Source of the DNA: an uncultured Elioraea sp.
Lineage (GTDB): Bacteria; Pseudomonadota; Alphaproteobacteria; Acetobacterales; Acetobacteraceae
Assembly (NCBI GenBank): GCA_937995555.1
Contig: CALKJX010000352.1
Location: 1-11,894 of the forward strand
DNA length: 11,894 nucleotides
Direction: 5' to 3'
Shown: positions 6,238-11,894 of the stretch, in pieces
Layout of the letters: every line of letters begins with the position of its first letter
Numbering within the stretch: position 1 is the first letter of the stretch
The notes under the pieces: generated by a model
Told to the model about the DNA's origin: nothing
Seen by the model: only the letters and a program-made list of their open reading frames with translations
The model's database searches: none
Translations under genes and position numbers: made by a program

Positions 6238-8070
6238 GTGACCCACCCCAAGCCCGTCGAGGGCCGGTCGCATCTCGCGACCCTGAAGACGCTGCTGCCC
6301 TTTCTGTGGCCCGCCGACGACCCCACGCTGAAGCTCCGGGTGGTCGCTGCGTTGACCTTTCTTGCGCTGGCCAAGGTGGCGACCGTGGCGGTGCCGGTGG
6401 TGCTGGCCGCCGCGGTCGATGCCCTCGCCCCGCGCGAGGGGCTGATTGCGGTGCCGGTCGCGCTGGTGCTCGGCTACGGGCTGCTGCGCCTCGCCGCCTC
6501 GGGCTTCCAGGAGCTCAGGGATGCCGTGTTCGCGCGCGTCGCCCAGGCGGCGATCCGGGCGGTCGGGCTCAAGACCTTCCGGCACCTGCATTCCCTCTCC
6601 TTGCGCTTCCATCTCGATCGCCAGACCGGCGGGCTGTCGCGCATGGTCGAGCGTGGCACGCGCGGCATCGAGACCGTGCTGCGCTTCGCCCTGTTCAGCA
6701 CCCTGCCGACGCTGGTGGAAATCGGGCTCGCGACGGTCGTGATCTGGATCGCCCTGGGCTGGGCCTTCGCGGCGATCGTGTTCGTCACGCTGGTGCTCTA
6801 CGTGACCTTCACGCTGCTGTTCACCGAGTGGCGCGTGAAGTTCCGCCGGCAGATGAACGAGACCGACCAGGAGGCGAACACCAAGGCGGTGGACAGCCTG
6901 CTGAACTACGAGACGGTGAAGTACTTCAACAACGAGGCGCACGAGGCGAAGCGGTTCGACGCGGCCTTGCGCGCCTATGAGCGTGCGGCGGTGAAGAGCC
7001 AGGTCACGCTCAACATGCTGAACCTCGGCCAGGCGGGAATCATCGCGCTCGGGCTCACTGCGGTGATGCTGCTCGCCGCCTATGGCGCGGCGGCGGGCAC
7101 CATGACGGTCGGCCAGTTCGTGATGGCGAACACGTTCCTGATCCAGCTCTACGTGCCGCTCAATTTCCTCGGCTTCGCCTATCGCGAGATCAAGCAGGGG
7201 CTCGTGGACATGGAGGCGATGTTCCGCCTGTTGGCGGAACAGCGCGAGATCGCGGACGCGCCGGACGCGAAGCCGCTTGTCGTCTCCGAGGGCGAGGTGC
7301 GGTTCGAGGACGTGCACTTCGCGTACCGCCCCGATCGCGGCATACTGCACGGGGTCAGCTTCACCGTGACGCCGGGTGCGACCGTGGCGATCGTCGGCTC
7401 CTCGGGCGCGGGCAAGTCGACGATCTCGCGCCTGCTGTTCCGTTTCTACGACGTGAACGCGGGCCGCATCACGATCGACGGCCAGGACATCCGCGCGGTG
7501 ACCCAGGACAGCCTGCGCCGCGCGCTCGGGATCGTCCCGCAGGACACCGTGCTGTTCAACGACACGATCCGCTACAACATCCGCTACGGCCGGCCCGACG
7601 CGACGGATGCGGAGGTGGAACAGGCCGCGCGGCTCGCGCGCATCCACGACTTCATCGTCTCGACGCCGGACGGTTACGAGACACGCGTCGGCGAGCGCGG
7701 GCTCAAGCTCTCGGGCGGCGAGAAGCAGCGCGTCGCGATCGCGCGCACGATCCTGAAGAACCCGCCGATCCTGGTGTTCGACGAGGCGACCAGCGCGCTC
7801 GACACGCGCACCGAGCGTGAGATCCAGGCAAACCTGAAGGAGCTCGCGCGCGACCGCACCACGCTGGTGATCGCGCACCGGCTCTCGACCGTGATGGACG
7901 CCGACGAGATCCTGGTGCTCGACCACGGCCAGGTGGTCGAGCGCGGCACGCATGCGGCCCTGCTCGCGCAGGACGGGCATTACGCCGAGATGTGGCGCCG
8001 CCAGGCCGAGCTCGCGGAGGCGGAAGCCGAGGCCGAGGCGGCGCGCGAGGCCGAGGCGGCGGCCGACTGA
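6238..8070 (+). CDS. Atm1-type ABC half-transporter (permease fused to ATPase)
   Basis: The 610-residue protein has a six-helix membrane domain at about 30-325 and an ATPase at about 350-585. The ATPase is complete: Walker A GSSGAGKST (387-395), signature LSGGEKQ (491-497), Walker B ILVFDEATSALD (511-522) and switch His 547. NYETVKYFNNE (223-233) is a hallmark of the Atm1/ABCB7/HMT1 group, which exports glutathione-linked compounds from the cytoplasm across the inner membrane. The residues Y188, R199, R203, N262, Q265 and R316 match in kind and spacing the glutathione-binding set that I recall from Novosphingobium NaAtm1, with a constant offset of 7. The start is GTG 6238 with GGAG 10 bases upstream. 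The C-terminal ~20 residues are an Ala/Glu-rich tail. It is convergent with the dehydrogenase, with 3 bases between stop codons. Confidence 0.95.
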   Translation: MTHPKPVEGRSHLATLKTLLPFLWPADDPTLKLRVVAALTFLALAKVATVAVPVVLAAAVDALAPREGLIAVPVALVLGYGLLRLAASGFQELRDAVFARVAQAAIRAVGLKTFRHLHSLSLRFHLDRQTGGLSRMVERGTRGIETVLRFALFSTLPTLVEIGLATVVIWIALGWAFAAIVFVTLVLYVTFTLLFTEWRVKFRRQMNETDQEANTKAVDSLLNYETVKYFNNEAHEAKRFDAALRAYERAAVKSQVTLNMLNLGQAGIIALGLTAVMLLAAYGAAAGTMTVGQFVMANTFLIQLYVPLNFLGFAYREIKQGLVDMEAMFRLLAEQREIADAPDAKPLVVSEGEVRFEDVHFAYRPDRGILHGVSFTVTPGATVAIVGSSGAGKSTISRLLFRFYDVNAGRITIDGQDIRAVTQDSLRRALGIVPQDTVLFNDTIRYNIRYGRPDATDAEVEQAARLARIHDFIVSTPDGYETRVGERGLKLSGGEKQRVAIARTILKNPPILVFDEATSALDTRTEREIQANLKELARDRTTLVIAHRLSTVMDADEILVLDHGQVVERGTHAALLAQDGHYAEMWRRQAELAEAEAEAEAAREAEAAAD

Positions 8071-8073
8071 CCG

Positions 8074-9066
8074 CTACGGCACCAGGACCAGCGCACCCGT
8101 CACCCGCCCCTCGCGCAGGCGCGCCAGCGCCTCGTTCGCCCGGTCCAGCGGCAGCGTCTCGACCTCCGTGCGCACAGGCACCCGTGGGGCCAGGGCGAGG
8201 AACTCCGTGCCGTCGCGGCGCGTCAGGTTGGCGACCGAGCGCACCACCCGCTCCTGCCAGAGAATCCCATAGGGGAAGGCCGGGATCTCGCTCATGTGGA
8301 TGCCGGCGCAGACCACCACACCGCCACGATCGACCGCGCGCAGCGCGGCCGGCACCAGCGCACCGACGGGGGCGAACAGGATCGCCGCGTCGAGCGGCTC
8401 TGGCGGCGCCTCGTCCGACCCGCCTGCCCACTCCGCGCCGAGCGTGCGGGCGAAGTCCTGCGCCGCGGCGTCGCCGCGCCGGGTGAAGGCGAACACGCGC
8501 CGCCCCTCGTGGCGCGCCACCTGCGCGACGATGTGCGCGGCGGCGCCGAAGCCGTACAGGCCGAGCCGGGGCGCGTCGCCCGCCATGCGCAGCGCGCGAT
8601 GGCCGATCAGGCCGGCGCAGAGCAGCGGTGCCGCCTCCACGTCCGAATAGGAATCCGGGATCGGGAAGCAGAACCGCGCGTTCGCCACCACATGCTCGGC
8701 GTAGCCACCGTCGATCTGATAGCCGGTGAAGCGGGCTGCCTCGCAGAGATTCTCGCGACCCGAGCGGCAGAACCGGCAGGCACCGCAGGTGGCGCCGAGC
8801 CAGGGCACGCCCACCCGGTCTCCCTCGCGGAACCCGACGACCCCGGGCCCGAGCGTCTCGACCCGACCGACGATCTCGTGGCCGGGGATGATCTCCGGCT
8901 CGGGGTCGGGCAGCTCGCCATCGACCACGTGCAGGTCGGTGCGGCAGACCGCGCAGGCCGCAACGCGCAGCCGGAGCTGCCCGGGTCCGGGTTCGGGCAC
9001 CGGCAGGCAGCGCAGCGCCAGGGGACGTCCCGGACGCTCCAGAACCATCGCGCGCATGATGGCCAT
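8074..9066 (-). CDS. Zinc-dependent alcohol dehydrogenase (medium-chain family)
   Basis: The 330-residue cytosolic protein has the GroES-like zinc domain followed by a Rossmann domain, and would oxidise alcohols or reduce aldehydes with a nicotinamide cofactor. Catalytic zinc ligands are C41 (CAVCRTDLH), H63/E64 (PGHEIVG) and C150 (LLCAGLIGHRAL). The structural zinc site is the four-cysteine set C94, C97, C100 and C108 (CGACRFCRSGRENLC). The nucleotide loop is YGFGAAAH (171-178). YGFG together with the CAGLIGHRAL segment points to the AdhA-like bacterial subgroup, in which the loop usually reads YGFGASAH. Start ATG 9066 is supported by a strong GGAGG site (within 9071-9077) 6 bases upstream; a second ATG lies 9 bases further in. 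It is divergent from the 82-residue gene. The substrate is unknown. Confidence 0.93.
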   Translation of the reverse strand: MAIMRAMVLERPGRPLALRCLPVPEPGPGQLRLRVAACAVCRTDLHVVDGELPDPEPEIIPGHEIVGRVETLGPGVVGFREGDRVGVPWLGATCGACRFCRSGRENLCEAARFTGYQIDGGYAEHVVANARFCFPIPDSYSDVEAAPLLCAGLIGHRALRMAGDAPRLGLYGFGAAAHIVAQVARHEGRRVFAFTRRGDAAAQDFARTLGAEWAGGSDEAPPEPLDAAILFAPVGALVPAALRAVDRGGVVVCAGIHMSEIPAFPYGILWQERVVRSVANLTRRDGTEFLALAPRVPVRTEVETLPLDRANEALARLREGRVTGALVLVP

Positions 9067-9070
9067 GATC

Positions 9071-9077
9071 TCCCTCC
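9071..9077 (-). promoter_or_regulatory. Strong ribosome binding site of the alcohol dehydrogenase gene
   Basis: GGAGGGA on the minus strand, with the GGAGG core 6 bases from ATG 9066, decides that start over the in-frame ATG at 9057. It is one of the few near-consensus Shine-Dalgarno sites in the window. Confidence 0.75.
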
Positions 9078-9158
9078 GCGACGCAGGATAGCCCGGCAGG
9101 GGTTCCCCCGCCGCCCCCGCTTCCCCATGTCAGGCGCTGGCAGAAACGGAGAGCGTGC

Positions 9159-9407
9159 ATGCAGGCCGACCCGATGGGCGAGGCGCCGCAGGATCTGAGC
9201 CACGCCGGCTCGGTGGTGGACAAGGCGATCGAGTACATGATGGAGCAGAAGATCGGGCCCCTCTCGGCGGCCTCGGCGCTGCTTGGCGGCGCGATCGGGC
9301 TGCTCTCGCGCCAGATGAGCGACGAGGCGATCGTCCAGGTGCTCCAGAACGCGATCGCGAGCGTGCGTGCGGGCGAACTCCACGAGCCCGAACCGCCGCA
9401 GGGGTGA
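9159..9407 (+). CDS. Small protein of unknown function (82 residues)
   Basis: I do not recognise this protein. A good GGAGAG site lies 7 bases before ATG 9159, and third positions are almost all G/C, which supports a real gene. The N-terminal ~15 residues are polar. Residues 19-70 look alpha-helical, with SVVDKAIEYMMEQKIGPLS, a small hydrophobic stretch SAASALLGGAIGLLSRQM (about 37-54), then EAIVQVLQNAIASVRAGEL. The tail EPEPPQG is acidic and Pro-rich. The hydrophobic part is short and Ala/Gly-rich, so it could be an amphipathic helix or a weak membrane anchor. It stands divergent from the dehydrogenase and 109 bases before rpmB, which has its own promoter. Confidence 0.8.
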   Translation: MQADPMGEAPQDLSHAGSVVDKAIEYMMEQKIGPLSAASALLGGAIGLLSRQMSDEAIVQVLQNAIASVRAGELHEPEPPQG

Positions 9408-9423
9408 GCCCCGCCCGCGCGGC

Positions 9424-9452
9424 TTGACCGGCCGGTGGGCACGGCGTATAGG
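9424..9452 (+). promoter_or_regulatory. Sigma-70 promoter of rpmB
   Basis: TTGACC (9424-9429) and TATAGG (9447-9452) are separated by exactly 17 bases, close to the housekeeping consensus. They lie about 65 bases before the rpmB start codon and are the clearest promoter in the window. This fits a strongly expressed ribosomal protein gene transcribed independently of the 82-residue gene upstream. Confidence 0.78.
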
Positions 9453-9516
9453 CCCGCCTTCGACCGGGCGCCTGATGGGCGCCCGCAGGTCTTTCGCGAG
9501 CCGAGGAGTACGGGTG

Positions 9517-9813
9517 ATGGCGCGTCGCTGCAGCGTCACCGGGAAGGGTGTGCTGACGGGCAACAATGTCAGCCATGCCAACAACAAGACCCGCCGGCGC
9601 TTCCTGCCCAACCTGCAGGAGGCGTCGCTCATGAGCGATGTGCTCGGCACGACCGTGCGGCTGCGGCTCACCACGCGCGGGATCAAGACCATCGAGCACA
9701 ATGGCGGGCTCGATGCTTGGCTGCTGAACACGCCCGACCGCAGGCTCACCGACGAGGCGAAGACGCTGAAGCGCCGGATCGCCCGCGCAGCGGAGAAGAA
9801 GGCGGCGGCCTGA
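9517..9813 (+). CDS. rpmB: Large ribosomal subunit protein bL28
   Basis: The 98-residue basic protein opens with MARRCSVTGKGVLTGNNVSH, the L28 signature, followed by ANNKTRRRFLPNLQ and the central segment VRLRLTTRGIKTIEHNGG. The length suits alphaproteobacterial L28, which has a C-terminal extension (here DEAKTLKRRIARAAEKKAAA). It is a component of the 50S subunit. Start ATG 9517 has GAGGAG 8 bases upstream, so upstream in-frame starts are rejected. It is transcribed alone from the promoter at 9424-9452. No convincing terminator is seen in the 28 bases before the convergent broken gene; TGCCG/CGGCA at 9820-9835 is only a 5-bp stem. Confidence 0.98.
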   Translation: MARRCSVTGKGVLTGNNVSHANNKTRRRFLPNLQEASLMSDVLGTTVRLRLTTRGIKTIEHNGGLDAWLLNTPDRRLTDEAKTLKRRIARAAEKKAAA

Positions 9814-9841
9814 TCCCCCTGCCGGCGTGGCGGCACCGGCC

Positions 9842-10399
9842 TCAGCCGAAGTCCAGCGTCACGCTCCGCGGCCGGTGGTCGAACGGGTCGCACATCCGCC
9901 CCGACGCCCGACCGCCGATCTGTGCCTCGAACGCCTCGTGCTCGATCCGGGCCTTGCGGAACGGCCCCCAGTACATCGAGGGGGGGGGGGAACAGGGCGT
10001 GGTCGAGCGGCAGCCGCCGGTCCCGGATATGTCGATGACGTCGTGGAACCGCGCGGGCCCGTTGCGGTCCCTGAGCTCGCGGTCGATGAAGGCGCGGCGC
10101 AGCATTCGGCGCGGGTTGAACCTGTTGCCCGACATCACTGCGACCATGTCGTGGATCAGGTGGTGCTCCTCGAAGAAGTCCGCTCCCGGTCCGTCATCGG
10201 GATCGCGCACCATGACGATGCGCGCCTCCGCGTCGTCCTCCAGGCGCTCGTCGAGCGCCATGCGCACACGCATCAGTTCCGCGGCGATGCGCTGGCGGTT
10301 GCGCAAGCCTGGGCGATCAACCGCGGGCGCGCGGCCTCGTTGTCCCAGAGCGCGCCAGGAACCGGCACCGTTGCATTCCGTAAGGCTGTGAGAATGCAT
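9842..10399 (-). pseudogene. Frame-disrupted gene of unknown family
   Basis: One frame stays open from ATG 10399, which shares one base with the esterase stop codon (TGATG), to the stop at 9842, 185 codons. Parts of it do not look coding. Near the start a different frame gives a better protein from GTG 10368 (PVPGALWDNEAARPRLIAQ), joining the main frame near 10304-10311 if one base is restored. Around 9990-10030 the main frame reads SGTGGCRSTTPCS, whereas the shifted frame reads IRDRRLPLDHALFPPP. The shift would come from an extra AT at 10027-10030 and be reversed by one extra base in the 11-C run. The well-coded parts include ADFFEEHHLIHDMVAVMSGN and MYWGPFRKARIEHEAFEAQI. I do not recognise the family; HHLIHD and DVIDI could suggest an enzyme, nothing more. 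It could be a decayed gene or assembly error. Confidence 0.6.
9980..9990. repeat. 11-base G homopolymer (C on the coding strand)
   Basis: Eleven consecutive G on the plus strand lie inside the frame-disrupted gene, where they encode a Pro run on the minus strand. Such tracts are prone to slippage in cells and to length errors in sequencing. A change of one base here switches the downstream frame. Confidence 0.95.
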
Positions 10400-11406
10400 C
10401 AGGCGGCGTCGCAGCGGAACAGCAGCAGCAGCGTCCGCTGCAGGAAATGGAAGTTGTCGTCCGAGATCAGGACCACGTGCAGTCCCTCCTCCGCCGGCGC
10501 GACCGCGATGCCCTCGAAATTGTCGGCAAGCAGCGGCGGCTCCAGGCGCGCGATCTCCACCCCCGCCAGCACCGGCGCGGCGAGGGCGGCGGCCTCCAGC
10601 CGCATGATCCGGCTCGCGAAGCCGGAGAGCCGGGCGAACCGCCGCTCCAGCACCAGCGCACCGCCATCGGGCAGCGCGGCGGCGCCCACCGGCACGAAGT
10701 GGCTGTCGGTGCGCCAGTCGCGCCGGTGCCAAGCGCGGCCGTCGGCCGGGCCGAGCCAGCCAGCGATCGTGGCCGGCGCGCTGCCCGCGAGGCGCTCGGC
10801 GATCGCCAGCACCCGCCCGTCGGCGAGCACGGTGAGCGCCTCGATGCCGCCATTGCTCGGTGCCGCGGCAAGCCCTGGCGGTGGCGGCACCGGCCGGCCC
10901 GGGTGGTCGAGCGCGTCGTGGCGCATGATCCGGTGCTGGCGCTCGAAGGCGATCAGGAACCGCCCGTCGGGCAGGCGCGCCAGCGCCTCGGCGTCGCTCC
11001 AGGCGCCTCGGTCGAGCGGACGGCCCCGGCTGCCGAGCAGGGGAAACAGCCGGGGCTCGGCGAGCCCCGCCGGCGCGCCCGCCTGATCCAGCACCAGCCG
11101 CGCGGTGAGCCCCGAGCCCCGATCGCTGACCGCGTGCAGGGTCAGGTCCGCGTCGAGCAGCAGGTCGGAGAAGCCGCCGAAGTCGGGATGGTCGGCGCGG
11201 AGGTCGAGCGCGCCCATGAAGCGCAGCGGGCCGAGACGGTCGGGCGGCTCCTCGGTCTCGGACAGCGGCAGGGGCGCGGTGCGGACCGGGATCGGCGTCG
11301 CCGTGCCGGGCCATGCGAGGACGCCGGTCAGCCCGCCGGCGAGAATGAAGCGGCGCGAAAGGATCAGGCGACCAGGGCGGCGCGCTCGGCGGCGGCGCGG
11401 TGCCAC
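10399..11406 (-). CDS. Tat-exported phytase-like esterase family protein (PF13449 type)
   Basis: The 335-residue protein starts with a twin-arginine signal: SRRFIL at 17-22, a hydrophobic stretch to about 31 and a likely cut near GTA-TPIP (36/37). It should therefore be exported folded to the periplasm. The body carries motifs of the 'esterase-like activity of phytase' beta-propeller family: GGFSDLLLDADLTLHAVSDRG (78-97), DAEALARLPDGRFLIAFER (138-156), NGGIEALTVLADGRVLAIAE (185-204) and NFEGIAV...LISDDNF (296-319). Its reaction has not been firmly established in general. The GTG start at 11406 overlaps cobT by 43 bases; the only shorter option that keeps the Arg pair is a CTG overlapping the cobT stop (CTGA). 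Translational coupling to cobT is likely. Placement next to cobT is, as I recall, common in this bacterial group. Confidence 0.88.
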   Translation of the reverse strand: MAPRRRRARRPGRLILSRRFILAGGLTGVLAWPGTATPIPVRTAPLPLSETEEPPDRLGPLRFMGALDLRADHPDFGGFSDLLLDADLTLHAVSDRGSGLTARLVLDQAGAPAGLAEPRLFPLLGSRGRPLDRGAWSDAEALARLPDGRFLIAFERQHRIMRHDALDHPGRPVPPPPGLAAAPSNGGIEALTVLADGRVLAIAERLAGSAPATIAGWLGPADGRAWHRRDWRTDSHFVPVGAAALPDGGALVLERRFARLSGFASRIMRLEAAALAAPVLAGVEIARLEPPLLADNFEGIAVAPAEEGLHVVLISDDNFHFLQRTLLLLFRCDAA

Positions 11407-11894
11407 GCCTCGGCCGCATCCTCCTCGAACAGCTCGGCGAGCTTCTTCATCATCGTCCCGCCCAGTTCCTCGGCATCGACGATCGTCACCGCGCGGCGGT
11501 AGTAGCGCGTGACGTCGTGGCCGATGCCGATCGCGGTGACCTCGATCAGGCGCTCGCGATCGACGCGGCGGATCACGTCACGCAGATGCCGTTCCAGGTA
11601 GTTGCCCGGGTTCACGCTCAGCGTGGAGTCATCGACCGGCGCGCCATCGGAGATCACCATCAGGATCTTGCGGTGCTCAGGGCGGGCGAGCAGGCGGCGA
11701 TAGGCCCACTCGAGCGCCTCGCCGTCGATGTTCTCCTTGAGCAGCCCCTCGCGCAGCATCAGGCCGAGGTTCTTGCGCGCGCGCCGCCACGGCGCATCGG
11801 CGCCCTTGTAGACGATGTGGCGGAGATCATTGAGCCGGCCAGGGTTGCGCCGCTTGCCCTCCTGCACCCAGCGCTCGCGGCTCTGTCCGCCCTT
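11364..11894 (-). CDS. cobT: Cobaltochelatase subunit CobT, C-terminal part (5' end outside window)
   Basis: The frame is open to the right edge, giving the last 176 residues of CobT, the von Willebrand A-domain subunit of the ATP-dependent aerobic cobaltochelatase that inserts cobalt into hydrogenobyrinic acid a,c-diamide with CobN and CobS. Recognised segments are NPGRLNDLRHIVYKGADAPW, RARKNLGLMLREGLLKENID, ISDGAPVDDSTLSVNPGNYL (part of the metal-ion-dependent adhesion site) and IGIGHDVTRYYRRAVTIVD. The first motif of that site (DxSxS) must lie outside the window. The C-terminal ~15 residues are an Ala/Glu-rich extension. The GTG at 11867 is internal, not the start. The gene overlaps the esterase start by 43 bases, so the two are probably one operon, usually with cobS upstream. 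Confidence 0.96.
   Translation of the reverse strand, partial: KGGQSRERWVQEGKRRNPGRLNDLRHIVYKGADAPWRRARKNLGLMLREGLLKENIDGEALEWAYRRLLARPEHRKILMVISDGAPVDDSTLSVNPGNYLERHLRDVIRRVDRERLIEVTAIGIGHDVTRYYRRAVTIVDAEELGGTMMKKLAELFEEDAAEAWHRAAAERAALVA

Noticed and set aside
6187..7980. Long minus-strand open frame opposite the ABC exporter (597 codons)
   Set aside because: Its composition is rich in His/Arg/Gln/Asp with no recognisable family, and the plus strand carries a complete Atm1-type transporter.
9099..9108. GGGG-TT-CCCC near the dehydrogenase start as a possible operator or hairpin
   Set aside because: The loop is only 2 bases and runs of G and C are common here; nothing supports a function.
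9401..9412. GGGGTGAGCCCC over the stop codon of the 82-residue gene as a terminator
   Set aside because: A 4-bp stem with no T-run is too weak.
7703..9893. Long minus-strand frames spanning the exporter end, the dehydrogenase and rpmB
   Set aside because: They run in other frames through three well-supported genes, with atypical composition, and are shadows.
9842..10399. HNH/AHH-type nuclease identity for the broken gene, from EEHHLIHD
   Set aside because: Only a His pair matches; the later Asn and His residues of those nuclease families could not be placed with confidence.
9827..11086. Plus-strand open frames opposite the esterase and the broken gene
   Set aside because: Minus-strand frames have the expected second- and third-position base pattern and a recognised family; the plus-strand products are low-complexity.
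1..11894. CRISPR arrays, tRNA or rRNA genes, transposases, integrases or toxin-antitoxin pairs
   Set aside because: I saw no spaced direct repeats, no tRNA-like cloverleaf and no such protein motifs in any supported frame.

Overview
The window is very GC-rich, uses codons with strong G/C at third positions, and is gene-dense. Its gene set suggests an alphaproteobacterium, most likely of the Acetobacteraceae/Rhodospirillales type. The markers are an aerobic-type cobaltochelatase subunit CobT, a Tat-exported phytase-like esterase coupled to cobT, an Atm1-type ABC half-transporter and an alphaproteobacterial-length L28. This placement is inferred from gene content, not from a database comparison.

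Layout: (1) Positions 1-1771, plus strand: the 3' end of an acyl-CoA dehydrogenase, then a family III (CaiB/BaiF) CoA-transferase, probably an acid-activation/oxidation pair. The 144-base gap between them holds three inverted repeats, one ending 5 bases before the transferase start codon. A strong intrinsic terminator follows the transferase. (2) Positions 1845-6125, minus strand: a DUF4743-type Nudix hydrolase, a PAS-PAS-PAS-GGDEF-EAL cyclic-di-GMP protein, and a shortened chemoreceptor that lacks the HAMP domain and signalling tip. (3) Positions 6238-8070, plus strand: an Atm1-type exporter divergent from the Nudix gene. (4) Positions 8074-9066, minus strand: a zinc alcohol dehydrogenase, convergent with the exporter. 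(5) Positions 9159-9813, plus strand: an 82-residue unknown protein and rpmB with its own clear promoter. (6) Positions 9842-11894, minus strand: partial cobT, an overlapping Tat-exported phytase-like esterase, and a frame-disrupted gene of unknown family containing an 11-base homopolymer.

Most genes are ordinary housekeeping or metabolic genes. The items worth a second look are the minimal or decayed chemoreceptor, the broken unknown gene at 9842-10399, the hairpin-rich leader of the CoA-transferase with inverted copies of one terminator-like element on either side of that gene, and the LOV-like PAS domain without its photoactive cysteine. I found no convincing new defence, mobile or CRISPR system.
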